A model generated the notes under the pieces. That model saw nothing but the letters and a program-made list of their open reading frames with translations. It was not told where the DNA came from and searched no databases. From Blakeslea trispora (taxonomy: Eukaryota > Mucoromycota > Mucoromycetes > Mucorales > Choanephoraceae), in the NCBI GenBank assembly GCA_025331445.1, contig JAIWNE010000130.1:1-64000 (forward strand): a stretch of DNA of 64,000 nt, written 5' to 3'. Made by a program: the position numbers and the translations under genes. Numbering within the stretch: position 1 is the first letter of the stretch; each line of letters opens with the position of its first letter. Below, one piece after another: positions 54,196-64,000 of this stretch.

Positions 54196-57100
54196 TAGTA
54201 ACTTGATTGATCCAGAAGTTTTAGCTCTGAGCAAAGCCACATTTAATTGGTCCTGACCAGAAAAATAGTTTGAGAGTCACATACCAAAGTCATCTGAAGC
54301 CTGTTCCTATTCTTTGTTAATTGGCATTCTGTATTTTGTGCAAACAATCGTCTGACAAGTTGTTTTTAAACTTGGTAAATAGCTTGAATAGATTTGTGGA
54401 TAATCAAAAGGTTATGTCTGTGCAAAGTCAACTTTCAAGCAAAGTTGCTAAAGAACGTACTGCTACTTCGGTTATACAGTGCTCCCACTGAGCGTCTTGC
54501 TAAATTAGCACAAGTGCTTCTATTGCCAATCAGTAAATGGAATACACAGCATCATTTAGATCTGTTGAATCAGCAAAGCATTGGGCACCAGAAGCAAGGT
54601 AAAGAAGCATATGTAGGTAATGCCTTTTAGCTTATTTGGATGTGATTGTTTAGACAAGACAGATTGGATTGCCATTTTTACCTGATGTTCAGTGTCAATC
54701 TTTGCTACCATGCCAGACGTAATGTTGCAAGAAATCTAGGATAAACAATGGTTCTGGTAGCCGAATTAATTCTATTTACCTTCATATAAGCGGTGAGTGT
54801 TGATTTTAACTTTTTTATTATAAAACACTGCTTGTTGATTTTCATAGTGTACTTGTAGACTTTAATATGCTAATTAGTATATCTGAGGACGATAATAAAA
54901 TGATCTAACATGTCTCTAGGACTGACACTTGTCTCGCATTGAAGCATAGATTCATCTTATTTTTCTCTTCAGGAGAAAAAGCTGCTCTAATATCACCCTT
55001 ATAGACATATTCGATAATGTACATGATAGCACCTGGAAGGTAAACGACTCATCGTCGATACAAATGCTGAATTTGCCACAAAGATATAGATTGTATGGAG
55101 CAATCCAAGGCGTATTTAACAGCTCTACCATATACGTATTCATTAACTGTTTCTTCATGATTTTAACAAACTTCATGTTGAACAATTCAGTGCAAGAACT
55201 TAGACAACTGGAGGCATGTTGTGCATTCTAAAGCTTTCGCTGAATCTCCAGCCAAGTTAGGCTGTGGTTTTACAGTGCTGAAAAGATCAGGTTTACCAAA
55301 GCGTCAAAAAATGCTAACAGCATCTTGGTAATTCTGATGAGAAAGATGAGGGAGGTTTTTAGAACTGAGCCAAATTATTAAGCAAGAACTACAACATGTT
55401 ATAGTAGACACTTTATTGTAAAGCTTGACAATATCTCATTTTTAATGATCCAGCAGCTGCTTTATCTTGATACAACAGGTTACAATATAAGGACTCATAG
55501 TGCTGATTGGTTTTGCTTGTTCTGGGAAGGATTTCATCACCTTTTGAATAAACATTTACATCTCAACTGATAGTAGCTTCGTTACTAACTTTGATCAATC
55601 CAATTCTAGAGTACCCAAACGTTCTGTTGTACCGCCTTCTATCATATGAAACTTCTTACAAAAACACCATCTTAACCTTATACAGCTCTTGATACCTTTG
55701 AGATTGTTTTGTTGTTCCTCAGCAAATTAAGGTATGTTTTTATTCAGCTCATCAAAAGGTTTTATAGTATGCATTACGTCTTGAGTCTGCTGCAAGGCGT
55801 TCGAATTCATGTCAGAGAAGTTGGATGCTCTATTTTAAAGCTCAATGATGGAGTTGTGAAGATGGATTTGAGCAGATATAGGTGCCATCATATCCTCAGG
55901 AAGGGCAAATCCAGTCAAAATATTAGAAATGTCTTCAATGTGAAAGTTGTAATTATCAGATTTCATGTTAACAAGACTCAAATCAAGCTTTTCACCCAAT
56001 GAAGCAAAGCTGAGAAACATGTCATAAGAACTAATACTATTCTTAAGTTCAGTTGAATTCTAGTCTCTTGAATTTTGGTCTCTTGGTGTCTACAAAGAAG
56101 CCAAAACTTGTGGTGTTACACATAAGGGCTCAACAATAGCTGATCCGTTATCACAGAGCAACTGCAACTGTGGTCAAACATTATTTGAATGCGAAGTGCG
56201 CTCTTCAATTTGCATAAGAGCAATGCATTTATATCAAAGAACATTGATCTCACCTAGAGTATCTCTCTCAGTTAGAATTTCGGCAGACACTTAAACTAGC
56301 GTAAGTCTGATATACACATAAAAGTGAAATTTACGGCAATAAGTTAAGATGACACATGAGTTGCAGACGTATTGCTCAGGAGCATTTGTAGTTGTTTCTT
56401 GGGCTCCGTCTTCAATAAGAGTACTTTCAATCTTCTCAACCAAATTGACGATATTGAGTTTGTTGGGCATAATTGATGGGTTTTGAGACGATGACTTACT
56501 TGTCTACATCTTATGCAAGTGCGTCGCAAATCAATATTACTGTGGAATGAGTGCAGCGTACTTGATTATGTTTGTTCCAATGAAGGCAATTTCGTTTAGT
56601 CATCTCATGCTTTGCATTTTGTGCAAGGAGAGTGCAATTGAACATTTAAACAAACGAAATGACTATCTTAACCCGTGCTAATTTGTGCTTGTAGTGTTCA
56701 AAGCTTTACGTTATATACAAAAATCTAGTTTTAAAATCCATTTACGTATCATTGTGGCCAACAACAGTAACCTGTCAACAGACATTATTACTTAACATAG
56801 ATAGACATGCTGGAACATGAAATAACAACCAGCAGAAACAGATGTTTTGAAAGAACAGATACAATGAACTTAAGTCATGATGTAGAGTGTGAAACTGATT
56901 TCGTAAGCCAGTACGCACTTGTATGTGCTTCAAATAAGAGATAAAAAAAGTTGACTGGCGAACAAGCCATACTATCATAGAAGCTTAAGAAGGACTCTAA
57001 GCGACAGTCAACAACTTTAATTACAATCTTTCGTTTTGTTGATATAAACTATGTTGCTATTACAATCTCAGTAGATAAAACTCATCACTGTTACTTCTAA

Positions 57101-57825
57101 AAATATTGTCGTGTTACATTTGTTACTTTTGCACAGAATGCTCTGGGTCTACGGATTAGCATTATCAGAGTCATACGGTACAAATAAAGCCTGTTCTTTT
57201 CAGTATTGTAGAAATGATGTAGTACATAGGTTTTTCTCACTCAACCATAGTCTCGCAAACATTAATCTTATTTCCATGACATCTGTTTTTACGCATTAAT
57301 TCCTTAAAACTGTCAAATGGCCCTACAAGTGCATTTGGTTGTTAAGCATTGGAGTGCTGGATACCACATACCAATTTGTTGATGCACTAGCAAAGCAAGG
57401 TTTGATTTCTGTACTGTTACTCGTTTAATGAGGCTGTGAAAGAACACGGCTGAGTGCATTGACCTCTCTTCATTCACTCGCGCATCCATACATTGGTGTA
57501 TACTCACACAACACTATCGGAGCTGGAATTTAGCTACACTAACTTTTATTTGAAAACTAAACCTACTGTTATGCACAAATTGGTGCTTACTTCTCTTCAT
57601 TAAGTGACCAATCAGTTGTAATCAATATCAAAAGCTCTACTTAATAAGACTATGAGGCTTATAATAGTGACTATGTCAACTTTAGCATTTGGGAGATGGC
57701 GAGATGTTTTTTACTCAAAAACGTGTGGTGAAAAGGTTATAGACAGATTATGCTAGACTACGAGTTCGTTTTTCCTGTAAGAATAATGGGACATAAGTTA
57801 CCGTAATGTAATCTGAAGAGTACTA
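54196..57825. other. Interval between MITEs, no intact gene
   Basis: No intact reading frame. The centre has minus-strand protein-like remnants (next entry). The rest is AT-rich single-copy-looking DNA. Confidence 0.4.
54900..56530 (-). pseudogene. Heavily decayed minus-strand coding region
   Basis: Minus-strand translation gives protein-like runs cut by many stops and shifts, in order: SKSSSQNPSIMPNKLNIVN, LVEKIESTLIEDGAQETTTN and YVCNSCVILT (56500-56345), MFLSFASLGEKLDLSLVNMK and HIEDISNILTGFALPEDMMA (56020-55835), and TPWIAPYNLYLCGKFSIC (about 55110). The amino-acid use is like a real soluble protein, not random AT-rich DNA. I recognise no family. It may be an old cellular gene or an unfamiliar transposon gene. 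Confidence 0.3.
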
Positions 57826-57998
57826 CAGTAGTCGCTCTATTTAAGGGTGTTCTGTTGAAGGGTATTCTCTATACAAGTGTGGGTTTCCGAAAAGAATTCA
57901 TCAATACAAGCTCTAAAACCAATTCTATTTAAGGGTATTCTCTATTTAAGGGTGAGATTTTCAAGATCTTTGGCTACCCTTAAATAGAGCGACTACTT
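57826..57998. mobile_element. Pogo-like MITE, copy B
   Basis: 173 bp, same family as copy A in the opposite orientation, with one internal segment (CTATTTAAGGGTATTCT) repeated. Left end CAGTAGTCGCTCTATTTAAG; right end ...GAGCGACTACTT with one mismatch to the TIR. TA lies at 57824-57825 and 57999-58000. Confidence 0.83.
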
Positions 57999-58176
57999 TA
58001 GTCGACCTACTCGCTACGCTCGTTTTACGGTCGTCGTCGCCTTCGGTTTGGATCCTGGTTCTCCCTTTTATTACCCACACTCAAACTTGCATGACATTTT
58101 GATGATAAAGTATTATTTAAAAAATAACGATATTTTTTTTTTACAAAAAGTGCAGGATAAAAGATTTTAAGTAGTT

Positions 58177-58832
58177 TTATTGAAGTAGAGCACCAATTTC
58201 TTGAACGTCAGCGCATTGAGAGAATATAATATATAACTGACCATGTCTGAATAAAGAAAAACGAAAATCAAATTTTTTAATAGTCATGTTAAAGCTTAGC
58301 TTGATAGGAAATTGCTTTTTTGACAAAGTAAACGGATGATTACCTCCCAAAGTAGTAATGCTTATTTCATGAGTACTCTCGGTTTGCTTATAATCATTGC
58401 TCGGATCATTCATCATTGCAACTTCAAGGACTTACTGAACGAATTCTTTTTAAGATTAGCCTACAACCATTGCCAAGACCTCTTTGAGGACCAAAATTTT
58501 TTAAGTAGCGTTGTAATACACCCTAATTTTAAAGTTGACCTGAAAGGTAGGAAATTGCTTGTGCTTGTTGTTTGTATATGTTCGTTTGAAACTCTATAGA
58601 CCTCAATGTTACTGATGTCTTCATCAAAATAATCAGCTTTATCAGAAGAGATTGAATTTACAGGCTATTTTGTACCAAATGAAGCAACAAATGAAGCAAT
58701 TTTTCGTCTGTACAATCTACAATGACATTCCTAAAAGTAAAATTATAAAATATATACTAAAGGCTTGCATTGTCAACTACTTGGATGAAATTATTTTGAA
58801 GATGTACTTTGGCAATGAATTGATTCAATCTT
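58177..58832 (-). pseudogene. Possible decayed or multi-exon minus-strand gene
   Basis: Protein-like segments appear in order: LNQFIAKVHLQNNFIQVVDN (about 58825), VIVDCTDEKLLHLLLHLVQN (about 58720), SISSDKADYFDEDISNIEVY (about 58640), and the 3' frame ending PIKLSFNMTIKKFDFRFSLF and CADVQEIGALLQ before a stop at 58177. They lie in different frames, with possible short introns between. No family recognised. The GC hairpin repeat abuts its 5' side. Confidence 0.3.
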
Positions 58833-58833
58833 G

Positions 58834-58980
58834 CTTCGCGTGAGGGGGAGGGACAACTCTCCCCCTTAAACCCCCTCCCAGCTGGCTTAAGCTTAATCTG
58901 CTGTTCCTGACCGTTAATGGCTTCGCGCGAGGGGGAGGGACGACCCTCCCCCTTAAACCCCCTCCCAGCCTGGTTTAGGC
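58834..58980 (-). repeat. GC-rich hairpin repeat, copies 2 and 3 in tandem
   Basis: Two units about 88 bp apart, each CTTCGCG(T/C)GAGGGGGAGGGAC..., then C-rich, TTAAACCCCCTCCCAGC. The stem GGGGGAGGG / C(C/T)CTCCCCC has a 4-nt loop. They are inverted relative to copy 1 at 5308. Confidence 0.75.
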
Positions 58981-59488
58981 TCAATCTATGTAATGTATTC
59001 ATTGCTCATCCGCGTCGGGGTACTAAGTGTTTATATCACGTGATCTGAAAATAATTAAATCGATTTTTCAGTATATATATGATGATGATGATGATAATGA
59101 TAAGCGTAAGTGAATTCTATGTCAGGATAGTTTGGGTGAGACTAAGGGCGTTAAGTTGGGAATGTTGAGATTTAAGATGCAAGGTGTAAGATGTAAGTAT
59201 ACCTGCGCTTTGCTGCCTTGCTTGATCATGAGAAGTAAAAAAAAAAACTGTAATTTGCATCAAAAGCCATGTTGTCGATTGGATCAACTGAGTAAGCAAA
59301 CGCCGTAGAAGTCTATAACTATTGGCTTGATAAGTTTTTTGTCAGGTAGTAAAAGCAGAGACAATGAAAATCATAGACAGCAATGGAATAACAACCCAAA
59401 AAAGAAAATCGAACGATTTATTCTCCCATTTAATTTCTTTGATCTACTATTCTTTATTTTCATTGTCTTGGTTTTTATTCTTTCATCA

Positions 59489-59506
59489 ACACACACACAC
59501 ACACAC
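59489..59506. repeat. (AC)n microsatellite
   Basis: Nine AC units. Confidence 0.95.
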
Positions 59507-59890
59507 ATTCATACATACTTGGATATAACTCAAAGAGTCATCCTGGATCCAGATGGGGATACAAAAGGTGGTGAACTAGACTCAGCTTGAGCACTGTGTC
59601 TATCTTGTTGCAGAAGATCCAGTCTGATCAGATTAGCTTTACAACCCTTCGATCCATTCTAGCTATGTACTTGTGTTCATTTCTTTTCTTCTCTGCTCTA
59701 CTCTGCTCTTCTCTGCTCTATTATGCTCTACTATGCTCTCACTTTTTGCTTTGCTTCGTTGTCTGTGTTCTTTGATTCTTCTCAGTCCTTTGATGTTGTG
59801 ATGACCTTTCGCTTGGCTTATAGTAAATCTAACTCCTAGTTGCTTGTTCTTCTCTGCCCTCTGCTATTCTACATCTTCATCCTTGTCACC

Positions 59891-59958
59891 CATCAAACCA
59901 TCAAACCATCAAACCATCAAACCATCAAACCATCAAACCATCAAACCATCAAATCATC
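59891..59958. repeat. 8-bp tandem repeat CATCAAAC
   Basis: About eight head-to-tail units, the last ones mutated (CATCAAAT, CATCAGAC). It ends just after the stop of the minus-strand candidate gene. Confidence 0.9.
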
Positions 59959-59966
59959 AGACCATC

Positions 59967-60688
59967 TCATTGTATACCGCCTGTTCCAATGACCAAAGCT
60001 GATTTCTTATCGCCAACTTTCACAGATAAAGTCAAGCCATCATACATGCCACTCACTGTTTGCAATTCTAGCATTGCTTGGCTCCTAACATATGAACTGC
60101 TCGCCTTTGCTGCATCGTACAAAATACCTGGCTCATTTGTTTGCACTACAGATAAGAAGATGAAACGAAAACGAAGAGCGACCCATTGCGATCTCAGTGT
60201 CTATGACAGCCTATTGTCAAGAACAGATACCTTCAGACTTATGATCAGTGACACTAGCAACATATCATGACTGATGGCATTTGAGTGCGCAATCAGCATC
60301 AACGAGATCCATAATCCGGGTGCTTTTTCTTGAGCGATGATAACGATGGTGACAGTGATGGTGACAGTGATGGCGGCAGTGATGGGGTGTTGGTGTTGGT
60401 GTTGGTGTTGGTGTTGGTATTGTTGCTACTACCTGGTCGTTCTGATTTAGTTGAACCCATATGATTGAATCGTTAATGACCAGAAGAGGCGTGTCTGGCA
60501 TATAGCTTATACATCGTCAGAGAGATAGCGTGATAAAGAGAAACAAAAACAAAGACGAAAAAAAAAGCTGGAATTGCGTTGAGAAAATAGAAATCTAGAG
60601 CAATCACTACGGCTGAAGGGGAACGAGACAGAGGAATACTGTCTTGGCTTGTTGTCTCTGCCATCACGTTCGATTGGATCTTTTTCAA
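59967..60688 (-). CDS. Candidate multi-exon gene, possible membrane protein
   Basis: The 5' frame from 60688 (or the Met 8 codons on, MAETTSQDSIPLSRSPSAVV) has a strongly hydrophobic span AIPAFFFVFVFVSLYHAISL, one likely membrane helix. Another frame then gives MPDTPLLVINDSIIWVQLNQ. A repeat-rich stretch follows (Pro-Thr or Gln-His reading of CCAACA repeats). The 3' part, after a CATAG acceptor at about 60200, reads WVALRFRFIFLSVVQTNEPG and LELQTVSGMYDGLTLSVKVG to a stop at 59967. Composition is protein-like, but exon joints are not settled and I recognise no family. It may be the only cellular gene here, or a remnant. Confidence 0.3.
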
Positions 60689-61347
60689 TCTTTCAATCTT
60701 TTGTTTTTTAGAGCGTTTTTTTTTTTTTTTTCAAAAAAGCCCTTTAGAATTTGTGAGCGAAAATCATCGTGTCCCGTTTTCAGAAAGCAGTCACTAAAAG
60801 GGGTAGAGGAAGGTTTTTATAGTGATGTTTTATATGTAATTCTCGTATTTTTACCTTTTTTTTTCGTGTCTGGTTTTTCAAGCCAATCAGAATTAACGGT
60901 TTTAAGAGAGAGGTTTTTTTTTTTTCAAGTAAATAGAGTATAGCTTTACGATGTATGATGCATTTGACATATGTCATATTGGAGTTACTCAAAAAAAGAA
61001 ATCGTACAGAACTGCTTTTACAACATATGAGATTGAGTTTCTGAAAACCACAAACAATAAAAACTATGCGCTGTTAATACCTTTGAAGTATTCATGTCAT
61101 GGTTGAAGCATCAAGCACAATGTGGTCAACTTGAAGTCCATAGGATCAAAACAAATCAGTCTATTGGTAATTATAATTGTAAAGACGTATCTTCTCATTT
61201 GTTATGACTTGCAAGCGTAGACCAAAACCTGTGTTTAAACTGATAAAGTGAACTCTGGTTTTTGCCTGAGATTCAAGCGCGTTCCTTATAAATTTAAACT
61301 TTTGTGTCATTTCTCTTTTTAGCATTCTTTTTTTATACTCCACCATT
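60689..61347. other. Upstream region of Helitron-2 gene
   Basis: T-rich runs (60718-60731, 60917-60927) and no gene. It should hold the Helitron-2 5' terminus (TC) and promoter, but neither can be pinned down by eye. Confidence 0.4.
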
Positions 61348-64000
61348 ATGCCTAGAAGAAAACTGACTGAAGAAGAAAGAGCTGAAAATGAGAGGGCTAG
61401 AAAGCGAGCTAGAAGAGCAAATCCTACATTGAGAGAGAGATATAACACAAGAAGACGACAGACTTATAATGAAAGAAGACAACGAGTAAATGTTGTTTGG
61501 CATTTGATCTGTTAATGCATTTGCTCATATCATATTATCTGATTGTTAAGGATAATAATCCACAAAAAAGCATCATTAGAAGGTTTACAAGCAAAATCAA
61601 AGAAGTTCCAACTGTTGTATGTGTTTGCTGCAAATGCCTTTGGTTTCGTTCACAGACTGCAGACCTTGAGAGATTGAGAGCGAACTTCATTGATCCTTCA
61701 TTTGTTGATTCTCTATTTGGAAGTGCAGAAGATATCAATTGTTGCAAGACGTGCATATACTCTCTTACTCACAATCGAAGACCTACTATTGCCTTAGCCA
61801 ATGGAATTGATTTTCCTGAAATTCCACCAGAGATTGAAAGATTAAACAAAATCGAAGAAAGACTAATTGCTGTAAGGCATGTTTTTCAGAGTATCTACAG
61901 CATTAATGGTAATCGAGGACAGTACAAAAGCGTTGGAGCAATTCAAAACATACCTGTTACCCTTGATACTACAGTATCAGTTCTCTCAATGATTTTTTGG
62001 TGAACAATTTGATCAAAACGGATAGAGCTTTTGAAGTTTTCAAAAACATTAGGTCATCGCCTGCTTACTGGAAGACAGAAAAGTCTAACTTAATGGCAAT
62101 GATCAGGCAGCTTGGTATTCCAACTCTTTTTATCACTTTGTCAGCAGCAGAAATCAAGTGGAAGGAATTGATTGTTATTCTCAAAAAAGTAGTTGATAAA
62201 GAAGAGATAACTGAAGATGATGCTGAAAACTTAGAAAGCAATGAAAAGCAAAGACTGATACAATCGGATCCAGTAACTTGTGCTCAATACTTTGATTACC
62301 GATTTCGAGAGTTAAAACAAACATGGAAGCCCCCCCCATGGTCCATTTGGACATCATTCTGTTTTGGACTATTATTACAGAATTGAGTTCCAACAAAGAG
62401 GCTCCCCTCATGTGCATATGCTTGTTTGGCTTGAAGATGCTCCTACATACAGTGTTGGTGGCGACATTGGTGCTGGGAACGAACAAACAGTTTGTAATTT
62501 CATCGACTAAGTCATTTCATGCAAGGCACTGTCTGAAACAGAAAACTCGACTTTGTCAGATCTCGTCAAATCAAGACAGCATCATAGGCATACTCATACT
62601 TGTTGGAAGAATCGAAGGGATGGCCAAAAGATTTGTCGGTTTAATATTCCTTTCTTTCCAATGAAGAGCACTTGCATCATGACACCACTTGCTGAACTCA
62701 ATGCCACAGCTACAGATGAGGAGAAAAAGGAGCGACTAATCTTAGAAGAAAAGATGAAGGATATAAAACGATACCTCACAGAGCTAGCGGATCCATCTGA
62801 ATGTAGCCTCACCTTTGAACAATTTATTGAAACTTTTGAGCTCTCTGAGGAACAGTACAAGTTGGTAGTTAGATCCTCTTTGAAGACTAGCAAAGTTTTT
62901 TTAAAGAGAGATATTAAAGAGATATATATCAACAATTACAGCAACATGATATTGGAGATGCAGCAATCGAATATGAACATACAGTTTGTTCTTGATCCAT
63001 ATGCATGTTGTGTGTACATCGTTGACTACATCAACAAGTCTGACAAAGGAATGTCAAGAATTCTCGAGAGAGTTTTGGAAGAAGGCATTAAGGACAATGC
63101 ACCTACAAAAGACCTCTTAAGAACTGTAGCTGCAAAGTATTACAATGTATGTGAGATTTCAGCTCAAGAAGCCGCATACAATCTGCTATCACTTCGGATG
63201 ACTGAATCTAGCAGAACTGTAATCTTTGTCTCAACAAGTCCTGTTGAGTCAAGAGCGAGGATGTTGAAGAGCAAAGAAGCTCTAAAAAACCTACCAGAAT
63301 CCTCCAGCGATGTCTTTTGCAATGGAATGGTAGAATATTATTCCCATCGTCCCGACTCTTTTGAAAGTTTAAACTTTGCAGGTTTTTGTGCATACTATCA
63401 ATATTTTGCAAAGAAACAAAACTCGGTTAGAAGAGCGAATGATGACGATATTGATGAAGAAGCAAACATTATCAATGAGGAGGATGAAGTGGAAGGTGGA
63501 TTCCTAGAATTGAAAAAAGGTTATGGCTTTATGAAAAGAAGAAAGAAAGCTAAGGTTATCCGCTATCACAAACCTAATGCCCAAAAAGACAGCAAACTCT
63601 ATTGGCATCATCTTATCATGCTTTACTTACCTTGGAGAGATCAACTTAATGAAATTGATAAGCAGGATTGCGAATCGCTCTTCCGGCAAAACAAACAAGC
63701 TATAGAAGAAGCAGCTAATGAGTTTAGCAAAATACCTGATGATACTATTGGTAGATTTATGGAAATGGCATCAAATCTGAGCTACGATCAGGACACAGAA
63801 AGGAATCACCATTCTGATGAAACAGAAGAAGGCGTTCAAGAGAATGGTGTATCTGACTAGAACGACTTCTTAATGTACGTTCTTCCAGAAGATAACGAAA
63901 TTCGTGCATCCCAAGAATTCGCCAATGGAGAAAGATCAGGAAGAGCAACAGCTTTCTCTAGACCACAATGTAATGTACATGCAAGACCTGATATGATGTC
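61348..64000 (+). pseudogene. Helitron-2 Rep protein, runs off the window
   Basis: Exon 1 (61348-61485) encodes a basic start (MPRRKLTEEERAENERARKR). A GT-AG intron (61486-61550) follows. Exon 2 has the Cys motifs CVCCKCLWF and CCKTC, RLNKIEERLIAVRHVF, then IRQLGIPTLFITLSAAEIKW of the Helitron-like N domain. The HUH motif is in RGSPHVHMLVWLEDAP (about 62398-62445), then HHRHTHTC and CRFNIPFFPM, and the two-tyrosine region DPYACCVYIVDYINK (about 62995-63040). Breaks: -1 at a T6 run (about 61997), +1 at a C8 run (62330-62337), TAA at 62508, and TAG at 63858 after which the frame stays open to the edge. The helicase would lie beyond 64000. It nicks and joins single-stranded DNA in rolling-circle transposition. 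It differs from Helitron-1. Confidence 0.87.

Noticed and set aside
59891..59958. CATCAAAC tandem repeat as a telomere-like array
   Set aside because: Only about eight units, internal, and not like a fungal telomere repeat (TTAGGG type).

Overview
This window looks like a repeat-dominated region of a fungal nuclear genome, most likely an early-diverging (Mucoromycota-type) fungus. That is an inference from AT-rich DNA, short GT-AG introns (about 50-70 nt), a eukaryotic tRNA-Ser, chromodomain Ty3/gypsy elements, a non-LTR retrotransposon, Helitrons, Tc1/mariner elements and CACTA elements with tnp2-like transposases. I see no confident complete cellular protein gene; nearly everything is mobile DNA in different states of decay.

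Layout. 1-3701: 3' end of a Ty3/gypsy element (gypsy-1) whose 333-bp 3' LTR is split by a 2.96-kb CACTA-type element without transposase (M1). 3710-3791: tRNA-Ser(AGA), 8 nt beyond the LTR. 4371-5180: partial second M copy. 5508-7518: decayed Helitron N-terminal half, abutting a Ty3/gypsy integrase fragment (7530-8384). 9641-13146: a Tc1/IS630-type element carrying a second, intact-ended mariner element (10877-12660). 13516-19792: Ty3/gypsy chromovirus with both LTRs (gypsy-2). 19793-22403: AT-rich DNA ending in the terminus of an M-like element (X). 22408-37965: CACTA-2, with CACTA-1 (22425-30401) nested inside it. 37966-44671: gypsy-3, whose 5' LTR was the landing site of X and then of CACTA-2. 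About 45.0-50.1 kb: a two-ORF LINE. 50517 to about 53.2 kb: inverted M copy with tandem arrays. 54.0-58.0 kb: two pogo-like MITEs around a very decayed minus-strand coding region. 58.2-60.7 kb: two weak minus-strand gene candidates. 61348-64000: a second, different Helitron running off the window.

Main observations. The two CACTA elements share one three-gene plan: a four-exon tnp2-like transposase, a separate gene for the usual C-terminal part of such transposases, and a convergent coiled-coil accessory gene on the opposite strand. Their ends and subterminal repeats differ. The inner, later-inserted CACTA-1 has about ten frameshifts in its genes, while the outer CACTA-2 keeps its transposase open, so the inner one probably moved as a defective element.

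Across the window nearly all reading-frame breaks step -1 (about 21 of 22). Other elements have no indels, only in-frame stops that C-to-T or G-to-A changes can explain. gypsy-3 has an otherwise open pol, but the first catalytic Asp of its reverse transcriptase is Gly, and its pol frame runs through the polypurine tract into the 3' LTR, where it encodes a basic NLS-like tail. All boundaries were read by eye; no database or alignment search was possible.
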